Shown in pieces: positions 37,879 to 45,201 of a stretch of DNA of 64,000 nt; the first letter of the stretch is position 1, and the number at the start of each line of letters is the position of its first letter. Under the pieces are notes generated by a model, which was not told the origin of the DNA, did not search any database, and saw only the letters and a program-made list of their open reading frames with translations. The stretch is taken from NCBI RefSeq assembly GCF_001894985.1, contig NZ_BCXG01000013.1:1-64000 (forward strand). Reading direction: 5' to 3'. A program made the translations under genes and the position numbers. This DNA is from Rhodococcus tukisamuensis NBRC 100609 (GTDB lineage Bacteria > Actinomycetota > Actinomycetes > Mycobacteriales > Mycobacteriaceae).

Positions 37879-38946
37879 ATGACTGACAAGCCATCTGGCA
37901 TCGACTTGATGTCCCCGTACGAGCTCAAGGCATGGGTTTCACTAGTTGAATCGGCCAACGGAACGGCACCCGAAACGTGGCGCTCACGCACCTTGGCCGA
38001 AGCAAAGCAAAAGGCTAAGCGTGGAGCACAGCGCGCCAAGGGCGCAATTGAACGGGTGCCTGGGGGCTCGACGCTTACCGACGGCTTCGATTCCTCGGTT
38101 CGCCAGGCAATGAACGGGATACATACCATCACGGTCGAGCGAGGTCTCAACTCCGTCAAGCTATCGAATGTCATCGAAGCATTTAAGGCGGAGGGAGTGG
38201 AAATTGTTCACTATGAGGACATTAGCGGGATCGATTTACGATACTGCGATCGGTCGCTACCCCGAAAACGCGAGGGCTACCTTTTTCTAGGAGTAACTGA
38301 GGGTGTCGCGTCATCACTCGCCGTCACTGGAGCAATGGTTTCCTCGACTGTAACTGGCGGTACAACGGCCGCGGTTGCAATCGGTGCGATATCGGCCGAC
38401 ATCGTGACCGTGCTCGTCGGAATGGGTCGAATAATCGCCCTCACTGCAGCACATTACGGGTACGACGTTCGCGAGCCCGAGGAGCAGGTTTACGCAGCCG
38501 GCGTACTCGCATATTCTTCAGCCAGTAGTGCTGGGGAGAAGGCGGCTTCCTTGGCCTCCTTGTCACGTTTGACACAGATGATGATGCGAAAAGCCACGTG
38601 GAAGCAGTTGAATGGCGATTGGCTAGTTAAACTCATCCAGGGAGTCTTCGCCTCGCTTGGCCTAACGCTGACACACAAGAAGCTGGCACAGGCCGTGCCG
38701 ATTGCAGGTGCCGTGATTAACGGCGGAATGAACGCATACTTCGTCAACCAGACATTCGCGAGGGCCCAGCAGGCATACCGCTTGCGATTTCTGACGGAGA
38801 AGTACGGAATGAACCCCGAGGATTGGGCGCCTATCGTCGTCGATGACATCAATGTTAGCGCAGGCCAAATGCCCCTTGTGGACGAGCTTCTGGAACTTGA
38901 AATTGAGAAAGAGAAAGAGAATAGCCCCAGTCCCGCAAGTGACTGA
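37879..38946 (+). CDS. EcsC-family-like protein of the second cassette
   Basis: A 355-residue protein resembling EcsC-domain proteins: the early DGFDSSVRQAMNGIHTITVERGL segment, a Gly/Ala-rich central hydrophobic region (GVTEGVASSLAVTGAMVSSTVTGGTTAAVAIGAISADIVTVLVGM, about 135-180) and later SAGEKAASLASLSRLTQMMMR. EcsC proteins are membrane-associated and of uncertain function. The ATG at 37879 follows a -10-like TATACG by 8 bp, so it may be leaderless. GC is clearly lower than in neighbouring core genes, and the C-terminus is Glu/Lys-rich. Likely acquired. Confidence 0.6.
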   Translation: MTDKPSGIDLMSPYELKAWVSLVESANGTAPETWRSRTLAEAKQKAKRGAQRAKGAIERVPGGSTLTDGFDSSVRQAMNGIHTITVERGLNSVKLSNVIEAFKAEGVEIVHYEDISGIDLRYCDRSLPRKREGYLFLGVTEGVASSLAVTGAMVSSTVTGGTTAAVAIGAISADIVTVLVGMGRIIALTAAHYGYDVREPEEQVYAAGVLAYSSASSAGEKAASLASLSRLTQMMMRKATWKQLNGDWLVKLIQGVFASLGLTLTHKKLAQAVPIAGAVINGGMNAYFVNQTFARAQQAYRLRFLTEKYGMNPEDWAPIVVDDINVSAGQMPLVDELLELEIEKEKENSPSPASD

Positions 38947-39003
38947 CAACAACAGTTCGTCGACGGCCCCACCAGGCTGCCATGCGAAGAAGTTGCCGGT
39001 CGC

Positions 39004-39199
39004 CGGCGACTCCCTGTTCCCGGGGGGTCTTGGACGGACAACAAATCCCGAGGAGTTCAACGGGCTCTACCGCGACGTCACGACCAAGATCTTCGAACGC
39101 TTCCCCGACGACACCACCGTCTACCCGGGACACGGCAAAGACACCACCCTCGGCACCGAGCGGCCGCACCTGGCGGAGTGGCAGGCCCGCGGCTGGTGA
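39004..39199 (+). pseudogene. Third copy of the metallo-beta-lactamase 3' end, reading frame intact
   Basis: Encodes GDSLFPGGLGRTTNPEEF... to AEWQARGW-stop. My hand alignment gives 51 of 64 residues identical to the end of the upstream enzyme (13 differences), and long exact DNA matches (36331-36350 with 39004-39023; 36418-36441 with 39092-39115). It has no start or N-terminal metal site, so it is a displaced tail. The frame reads upstream through an EcsC-gene overlap, so a short fusion product is formally possible but unlikely. Ends the second cassette. Confidence 0.85.
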
Positions 39200-39389
39200 C
39201 TTGTCGCGAGGAGTGACGACAGATCCGGCCTGCTGTCGCGGTGAGCGCCGCCCGACGTCCAGCGCCGGCCGCGACCCCGCGCCAGGGACTGCCACCGTCG
39301 CCAGGCCCGCTCGGGGCAAAGGCTGAACGTATGCCTGCCCCGAGCGAGCCAGTCCTCACCCCCGCGTCGCCGAACGCGGCTGATGACCA

Positions 39390-39890
39390 TCAGGACTTCC
39401 CCCTCCCGGCCTGCCGCACCAGCGCCTCCTCGTTCACCTCGATGACGCGCACCGCGGCCTGGTGGGCCTCCCGCGCACGTGCCAATGCGGCCAGCAACGC
39501 CGGGATGTTGCCGCCTGACGCCAACAGCGTTTCCGCGTCGGCTGCGTGACCGCGCGCCGACTCCGAGTGCTCGAGCACCTTGCGGGTACGCGCATGGGCG
39601 CGCTGACGGACCCGCTCGGCGGCGGCCGCCACCGCGACGGCCGACGCTCTGGATCGAGTTCCCTTGCGCCCCTTCGTGGTCCGCCGCAGCTCGCGGTCGT
39701 ACTCACGCTGGATGTTCCTCATCCGCGCCCATTCGCTCGGTTCGGGCGCGGCGCCCGTCTCCGCTTCGATGCGCACCCGGGTGTCGTCGATCGACTTGAA
39801 AGCTGCGACGAGGGAGTTCGCGCCCGCCTCCAGGTTCGCGGTCACCTCCCTGCCCTCGACGAAGACGTGGCCACTGTGGTTGTCGGTCAT
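39390..39890 (-). CDS. Hypothetical coiled-coil protein
   Basis: A 166-residue, highly charged and mostly helical protein (KSIDDTRVRIEAETGAAPEPSEWARMRNIQREYDRELRRTTKGRKG, then AHARTRKVLEHSESARGHAADAETLLASGGNIPALLAALARAREAHQAAV). It has basic and acidic stretches, a possible coiled coil and no membrane segment. The ATG at 39890 has GAGGAG 9 bp upstream. It is 22 bp downstream of the HDAC-like gene and likely co-transcribed. Family not recognised. The 190 bp 39200-39389 before it hold nothing I can support. Confidence 0.6.
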   Translation of the reverse strand: MTDNHSGHVFVEGREVTANLEAGANSLVAAFKSIDDTRVRIEAETGAAPEPSEWARMRNIQREYDRELRRTTKGRKGTRSRASAVAVAAAAERVRQRAHARTRKVLEHSESARGHAADAETLLASGGNIPALLAALARAREAHQAAVRVIEVNEEALVRQAGRGKS

Positions 39891-39912
39891 CACTTCACTC
39901 CTCGGGTCGGGA

Positions 39913-40815
39913 TCAGCGGGACTGGCGGGCAACACTTTCGGCCGCGGCGGCGATCGTCGACCGGTGCAGGTCGACGAGCGTCTCGGCGTCCAGACGCTCA
40001 CCGATGTAGCCGCCGGCCAGGACGAAGGCAGCCGCTATGCCACGGGTGCGGCACCACTCGAAGACGAAACGCTCCCGCTCGGCCAGGATCTCGGCCGTGA
40101 TGCCGTCCAGGCCGCCGACGGCGCAGCCCTCGTACGGGTCCATGCCCGCGTTGTAGAGAACCAGGTCGAAACGCGGACCGAGGCGCTCGATCCGGCTCAG
40201 CGCCTGACCGATCTCGGACAGGTAGCGGTCGGCATCGGTGACCTCGGCCAGCTTCGCGCGGTCGGTGCCTGCGTACATGTCGAACATGCTCACCGACACG
40301 TCGACCTGCCAGATCCTGGCCTCGTCGGCGATCAACGAGGCCGTGCCGCCGCCGCAGTGGGCATCCAGGTCGACAATCAGCACATTGCCGGCCCCGGCGG
40401 CCAGTGCGGCCTTGCTCGCCAACGCCAGGCCGTTGAAGGTGCAGAAGCCACTCCCCGACCCGTACCGGGCGTGGTGCAAACCGGACGACAGCGACCCCGC
40501 CACGCCCTCCCGCAGGGCCGCGATCGCCGCCTCCACCGCTCCCCCGTTGGACGCCTGCACCATGGGGAAAAGGCCTGCGTCCCAGTCGAACCCCTGCCCC
40601 TCCGCCAGTTGACGCGGCTCGCCGGTCACGACCGCATCGACGTAGGCCGGGTCGTGAACCTGAGCGAACTGGTCCACGCTCAGCACGCGGGGCCGGGTCA
40701 GCTCGACCCCGGCGATCGGCGAGCGCAGCAGCGAGTCGGCGATCCACTGCGACTTGCGGGTGGTGTCGAAGGAGTAGGACGAACCGACGTAGTCCGGGCT
40801 GTAGTAGAGCTTCAC
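39913..40815 (-). CDS. Histone deacetylase-superfamily deacetylase
   Basis: A 300-residue zinc deacetylase of the HDAC/acetylpolyamine-amidohydrolase fold. Motifs seen: GLHHARYGSGSGFCTFN (active-site His pair), VLIVDLDAHCGGGTA (zinc ligands D and H; the usual second His-Gly of HHG is CG here) and LVLYNAGMDPYEG (zinc Asp). GTG at 40815 with GGAAGG 8 bp upstream. Substrates of bacterial members range from acetylpolyamines to acetoin; none is indicated here. It sits in the accessory region next to the recombinase-like gene, in a two-gene unit with the coiled-coil gene. Confidence 0.85.
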   Translation of the reverse strand: MKLYYSPDYVGSSYSFDTTRKSQWIADSLLRSPIAGVELTRPRVLSVDQFAQVHDPAYVDAVVTGEPRQLAEGQGFDWDAGLFPMVQASNGGAVEAAIAALREGVAGSLSSGLHHARYGSGSGFCTFNGLALASKAALAAGAGNVLIVDLDAHCGGGTASLIADEARIWQVDVSVSMFDMYAGTDRAKLAEVTDADRYLSEIGQALSRIERLGPRFDLVLYNAGMDPYEGCAVGGLDGITAEILAERERFVFEWCRTRGIAAAFVLAGGYIGERLDAETLVDLHRSTIAAAAESVARQSR

Positions 40816-40942
40816 AGAGGTCGCCTTCCGATGGGTGTGACGGCGGCAGCCGTCGACGACGGCCGACCACGGTGCGGTCGGCCGGAAATCGGTGGAAGAG
40901 GTGCCGCCGACAGGTGCGCCGGCGGAGAAGGACGCCTGGCGG

Positions 40943-41659
40943 CTAGGAGTCCAGGTCGAGTTGCCGGCGGACGTCGGCGGCGTTGTCGCTGCCGAGGATC
41001 GCCTTGATGGTGGCGGCGAACCACTTCGATCCGCCACGGGCCGTGGGGATTCCGTCGGACATCAGCCCGTCCGCGATGGCCTGGAGCGTGCGGCCACCCG
41101 CACGTTCGACGAGGATTCGACGGGTCACCTCGACCGGCAGCGAGGGCGCGGCCCCGACTCGCTCGCCGCGCTCCTTCTTCGCGGTCAGACCGACCTTGGT
41201 GCGTTCACTCGTGCGCTGCTGCGCACTGCTGACCGACCGCGTGATGATGTCCGCCGCCATTCGTCCCGCCGGAGTGCCCGTGTCCAGGTCCAGGTCCACC
41301 AGGTGCACGGACCAGCCCTCCGCCCGGGAGACTCCCAGCAGTCGCAGCAGGTCGACGATCGGTCGACACAGTCGGTCGACCCTGGACACCACCAGGCCGC
41401 CGGCATCACCGCGTGCGACCGCCTCGAACGCCGTCCTCGCTCCGACGGACCCCCGAAACAGCTTGAGGCCGGTGAGGTCCTCGTCCTCGTCGACGTACTC
41501 GCCGACGACGGTCAGACCCTTCCGGTCCGCGTAGTCCGCGATGACCGCCCGCTGGTCGTCGAGCCCGAGTCCCGACGCCGCACGCTCGGCCCTACCCACC
41601 CGCAAGTAGGCGACTACCGTGTCGGCAGTCGCCTCGATGCGGGGTTCGGCTGCGGTCAT
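40943..41659 (-). CDS. Serine-recombinase-like protein lacking the catalytic serine
   Basis: A 238-residue resolvase-fold protein: DTVVAYLRVGRAERAASGLGLDDQRAVIADY, then GLVVSRVDRLCRPIVDLLRLL, then VGLTAKKERGERVGAAPSLP and a C-terminal helix-turn-helix-like GRTLQAIADGLMSDGIPTARGGSKW (Recombinase-type). Position 22 is Gly where active serine recombinases have the nucleophile Ser (RVS). It may be inactive in strand exchange and act as a DNA-binding protein. The ATG at 41659 follows TAATGT by 6 bp, suggesting a leaderless mRNA. Only recombinase relative in the accessory region. Confidence 0.75.
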   Translation of the reverse strand: MTAAEPRIEATADTVVAYLRVGRAERAASGLGLDDQRAVIADYADRKGLTVVGEYVDEDEDLTGLKLFRGSVGARTAFEAVARGDAGGLVVSRVDRLCRPIVDLLRLLGVSRAEGWSVHLVDLDLDTGTPAGRMAADIITRSVSSAQQRTSERTKVGLTAKKERGERVGAAPSLPVEVTRRILVERAGGRTLQAIADGLMSDGIPTARGGSKWFAATIKAILGSDNAADVRRQLDLDS

Positions 41660-41718
41660 ACGACAACATTAACATTGGGACCGTCATTATTAATTGGTTT
41701 CGGCGAAACCTAACGGAA

Positions 41719-41898
41719 TCACAGAGCGCCGAGCGCAAGCGCGGCACCCTCCAGGCGGGCCACCGTCCCCGCAGCTGCGGTGAGCTCCCCCGCCTCGATC
41801 CGTCCGAGCAGCAGGCCGATCGATGCGGCTGCCTGCCGCGCGTGATCCAGCCGGTTCGCCGAATCCCCACAGTCGCACCCGACGAGCGTATCGCCCAC
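41719..41898 (-). CDS. Small hypothetical protein upstream of the recombinase-like gene
   Basis: A 59-residue predicted protein (VGDTLVGCDCGDSANRLDHARQAAASIGLLLGRIEAGELTAAAGTVARLEGAALALGAL-type) from GTG 41898, with GAGGGGG 4 bp upstream. It has a Cys-rich start (CDCGD), then a single Ala-rich helical hairpin; no family recognised. It lies 59 bp upstream of the recombinase-like gene on the same strand. Real but small; could be missed by gene callers. Confidence 0.5.
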   Translation of the reverse strand: MGDTLVGCDCGDSANRLDHARQAAASIGLLLGRIEAGELTAAAGTVARLEGAALALGAL

Positions 41899-42152
41899 AC
41901 CGCCCCCTCACACCGACCGATTCCGACCCAGCGCCGGTGCCACCCATTGTGCCCCGGTCACCTCCGCACGCCGCCGAGCACCAGAGCGGACGCCACCCCC
42001 GCCCGGCGGGCCACGGCCGACTGGTCGCCGACTGATCCGGGCGCGTCCCGAGCGACGCGGCCCGCCACGCTGACCTGGCGCTTCTGCACCCGCCGCACCC
42101 AGCCACTAGACTCGCTTGGCCCATTTGGACCCATTCCGGCCGAGGAGATCAC

Positions 42153-44438
42153 TTGCCCGACAAGGCACTGCAACACGGCGACCTGGACCGTGAGCAGGAG
42201 TACGTGTCGATGCTGTACGACCGGCTCGACGGCCTGCGCTCGTACGCCGCGACCCGGCTGTCGAAGGTTCTGTTGCAGACCGGCGGCACCCCGCAGGCAC
42301 GCAGCGAGCGCGAGTCGTTCAGCCAGATGTACACCGAGGACATCGCCAAGTACGACGCCGCCGAGAACGGCCTCTGCTTCGGCCGCATCGACCTGGACGG
42401 CGAGGCCGCGGACGGAGACGCGCTGCGGTACATCGGCCGGGTCGGCATCCTCGACGAGGCCAACGACTACGAGACGCTGCTGCTCGACTGGCGCGCACCG
42501 CTGGCCCGTCCGTTCTACCTGGCCACCCCGGCGCAACCGGAAGGCGTGACGCGACGCCGCCACATCCGTACCCGCAGCCGCCGGGTCACCGGCCTGGGCG
42601 ACGAGTACCTCGACCTCGCCGCCGCGGAGCGCGCCGGCGTGGCGGACGGCACCGACGGCGTCGCCGGCGAGAGCGCCCTGCTCACCGCGCTGAACGCGGC
42701 CCGGACCGGACACATGAACGACATCGTCGAGACCATCCAGTCCGAGCAGGACGCCATCATCCGGTCCAGCCACAAGTCGGTGATGGTGGTGCAGGGCGGA
42801 CCGGGCACGGGCAAAACCGCCGTCGCGCTGCACCGCGCCGCCTACCTGCTCTACACCTACCGGCAGCAACTGGCGAAGAGCGGCGTGCTGATCGTCGGCC
42901 CCAACGCGACGTTCCTCGACTACATCGGCCAGGTGCTGCCGTCGCTCGGCGAGACCGGGGTGCTGCTCTCCACCATCGGCGACCTGTACCCCGGAGTCAT
43001 TGCCACCGTGCACGACTCGCTCGAGTGCGGCGAGGTGAAGGGCTCGCTCGAGATGGTGGAGGTGCTCAAGCAGGCAGTGCGCGACCGGCAGCTGACCCCG
43101 CCGGAACCGGTCACCATCACCTTCGACACCTACCCGATCACCCTCGACCGCAAGACCGTCACCCGGGCCCGCGGCCGCGCGCGGTCCTCCCGGCGGCCGC
43201 ACAACCTGGCCCGGCCGATCTTCGTCTCCGCGGTGATCGAGTCCCTCGCCGACCAGTTCGCCGCACGGCTCGGGTCGAACGTCCTCGGCGGCGCGAATCT
43301 GCTCAGCCGCGACGACGTCGCCGACATCCGCGACGAGATGCGCGAGGACCCGGACCTGATGGACGCGATCGACGCGCTGTGGCCGCAACTGACGCCGCAG
43401 CGGGTCCTCGCCGACCTGCTGACCTCGCGGTCCCGGCTGGACACCGCGGCCCGCGACCTGACCGAGAGCCAGCGCGCACTCCTGCACCGCACCAGGATGA
43501 CCGGGTTCAGCCCGGCCGACGCACCCCTGCTCGACGAGCTGGCCGAACTGCTCGGCGTGGACGACGCCGCGGAACGTGACCGCGCACAACGCGAGTGGCG
43601 AGCACAGATCGCGGACGCGCAGGGCGCGCTCGACATCCTCACCGGCTCCGCGCCGCAGGACCTCGAGGACGAACTCGACCCCGAGATCCTGATGGCGTAC
43701 GACCTGATCGACGCGGATCAGCTTGCCCAACGCCAGGACCTGGGCCACCGGCTCACCGCCGCGGAGCGGGCGGCAGCCGACCGCACCTGGACCTACGGGC
43801 ACGTCATCGTCGACGAGGCACAGGAGCTCTCGGCGATGGCCTGGCGAATGCTGATGCGCCGCATCCCGAATCGGTGGATGACCCTGGTCGGGGACACCGC
43901 CCAGACCGGCGACCCGGCCGGCAGCTCGTCCTGGCAGACGGTGCTCGAGCCGTACGTGGCCCGGCGCTGGAAGCTGACCGAGCTGACCGTCAACTACCGC
44001 ACCCCGGCGGAGATCATGGCCGTGGCGCAGGACGTGCTCGCGGCGATCGACCCGACCCAGACGGCGCCCCGGTCGGTGCGCGAGAGCGGGAACGTGCCCT
44101 GGGCGCACCGGGTTCCGGCGGCGTCGGTGGCCGACGAGGTCCGTCGGCGGGTGGCCGCCCACACCGGGCCCGGGCTCACCGTGGTGATCGCGGCCGAGGA
44201 CTCGGTCGGCGAGTTCACGGACCTGGCATCGGATTCGGTGAGCGTGCTGGCCGTCCGGGACGTGAAGGGGCTCGAGTTCGACTCGGTCCTGATCGTCGAG
44301 CCGCAGCGGATCCTCGACGAGTCACCGCGGGGACTCAACGACCTGTACGTCGCCCTCACCCGCGCCACCCAGCGGCTCGGCGTGGTCCACGCCCGGCCGC
44401 TCCCGGACGTGCTCGCGAAACTGGTTCCGGCCGAGTAA
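42153..44438 (+). CDS. helD: RNA polymerase-recycling motor HelD (UvrD-like helicase family)
   Basis: A 761-residue superfamily 1 ATPase. An N-terminal coiled coil (residues about 10-75) enters RNA polymerase channels in HelD. Walker A GGPGTGKT is at 215-222, VIVDEAQELS near 552 is motif II, and motifs GDTAQTG and LYVALTRATQRLGVVH lie at the C-terminus. HelD releases stalled RNA polymerase, and actinobacterial HelR relatives give rifamycin tolerance. The likely start is the TTG at 42153 with GAGGAG 5 bp upstream. Its place between the accessory region and the stress-protein gene is unlike M. tuberculosis. In the 254-bp region upstream (41899-42152) I see only the start region. Confidence 0.88.
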   Translation: MPDKALQHGDLDREQEYVSMLYDRLDGLRSYAATRLSKVLLQTGGTPQARSERESFSQMYTEDIAKYDAAENGLCFGRIDLDGEAADGDALRYIGRVGILDEANDYETLLLDWRAPLARPFYLATPAQPEGVTRRRHIRTRSRRVTGLGDEYLDLAAAERAGVADGTDGVAGESALLTALNAARTGHMNDIVETIQSEQDAIIRSSHKSVMVVQGGPGTGKTAVALHRAAYLLYTYRQQLAKSGVLIVGPNATFLDYIGQVLPSLGETGVLLSTIGDLYPGVIATVHDSLECGEVKGSLEMVEVLKQAVRDRQLTPPEPVTITFDTYPITLDRKTVTRARGRARSSRRPHNLARPIFVSAVIESLADQFAARLGSNVLGGANLLSRDDVADIRDEMREDPDLMDAIDALWPQLTPQRVLADLLTSRSRLDTAARDLTESQRALLHRTRMTGFSPADAPLLDELAELLGVDDAAERDRAQREWRAQIADAQGALDILTGSAPQDLEDELDPEILMAYDLIDADQLAQRQDLGHRLTAAERAAADRTWTYGHVIVDEAQELSAMAWRMLMRRIPNRWMTLVGDTAQTGDPAGSSSWQTVLEPYVARRWKLTELTVNYRTPAEIMAVAQDVLAAIDPTQTAPRSVRESGNVPWAHRVPAASVADEVRRRVAAHTGPGLTVVIAAEDSVGEFTDLASDSVSVLAVRDVKGLEFDSVLIVEPQRILDESPRGLNDLYVALTRATQRLGVVHARPLPDVLAKLVPAE

Positions 44439-44452
44439 CTTCCCTCACACAG

Positions 44453-44491
44453 CACTGTCCCGGCCCGGTGTGGCACCGGGCCGGGACAGTG
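44453..44491. terminator. Bidirectional terminator, 18-bp perfect stem
   Basis: CACTGTCCCGGCCCGGTG (44453-44470) pairs perfectly with 44474-44491 around TGG. It lies between the convergent helD and universal stress protein genes. No clear U-tract, but stability is extreme. Confidence 0.85.
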
Positions 44492-44498
44492 GGTGGGG

Positions 44499-44951
44499 TC
44501 AGCGGACGGTGTGGACGATCAGCACGTCGGTGGTGGACTTGCGGGCGGCGTCGGAGGGCACCGAGCCGAGCAGCCGACCGGTGAGCGTGTTCAGGCCGCG
44601 GTTGCCGATCACCAGCAGGTCCGCCGAGACCTCGGCGATCAGGGTGAGCAGCGAGTCGACGGGTGCGCCGACGATCGCCCGCTCCTCGATGTCCTTGGCG
44701 CCCACGGCCTGCGCGCGCTCACGCGCGGTCCGCAGGATGTCGTACGTCGGCGCGGAGCCGGTGATCTGGTACGCGTCCTCGCGAAGGGTGTCGGCCGCCG
44801 CCTCGATGTCCTTCGGGTCGGTCGGGTAGTAGGCGCAGGCGAGGACCAGCTTCGCCCCGGCGTCGGTGGCCAGTGCCGCGGCCTTCTCGACTGCCTTCAA
44901 GGACGAGTCCGAGCCATCGGTTCCGACGACGATGGTGCGGTAGGCGGTCAT
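44499..44951 (-). CDS. Universal stress protein, Rv1636-type
   Basis: A 150-residue Usp-domain protein: YRTIVVGTDGSDSSLKAVEKAAALA at the N-terminus, then the nucleotide motif VIGNRGLNTLTGRLLGSVPSDAARKS (GxxGx9GS). Closely similar to Rv1636, a cAMP-binding Usp. In M. tuberculosis Rv1636 sits next to Rv1637c; here 8 kb of accessory genes separate them. GGAGG lies 6 bp before the ATG at 44951. A 15-bp tandem repeat fills its upstream region. Confidence 0.93.
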   Translation of the reverse strand: MTAYRTIVVGTDGSDSSLKAVEKAAALATDAGAKLVLACAYYPTDPKDIEAAADTLREDAYQITGSAPTYDILRTARERAQAVGAKDIEERAIVGAPVDSLLTLIAEVSADLLVIGNRGLNTLTGRLLGSVPSDAARKSTTDVLIVHTVR

Positions 44952-45013
44952 TGCTTCCTCCAGAGTGCAGGTGGGTCGTCAGTGCGGGTGGATCCTCGGT
45001 GCGATGGATCCTG

Positions 45014-45065
45014 CTGCACTGTCTCGTGGTGCATTGCGTCGTAGTGCATTGCGTCGTAGTGCATT
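45014..45065. repeat. 15-bp tandem repeat upstream of the universal stress protein gene
   Basis: Two perfect units of GTGCATTGCGTCGTA (45029-45043, 45044-45058), a partial third (45059-45065) and a degenerate copy before them (45014-45028). They lie between the Usp start and the divergent hydrolase gene. They could be a promoter-spacing or regulator-binding array, or a slippage product. Confidence 0.7.
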
Positions 45066-45201
45066 CTTCCTCACCGGGGCATGCACGGAATCTCACGGTT
45101 GACACCCCCAGTCGCTGCGCAAAACCCTAGTCGGACGGCCGCCGGGGTAGTGGGAATTGCGTTACAACGCACATCCGCGCCACATGGCTAGATTGGGTCT
45201 C

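Noticed and set aside
39241-39549. A 102-codon plus-strand frame after the third MBL tail
   Set aside because: No ribosome-binding site, low-complexity Pro/Ala composition, and it overlaps the coiled-coil gene in antisense.
41890-42152. A rifamycin-associated element upstream of helD
   Set aside because: I looked for the inverted repeat expected for HelR control and found none I could support; the region only shows a normal ribosome-binding site and TTG start.
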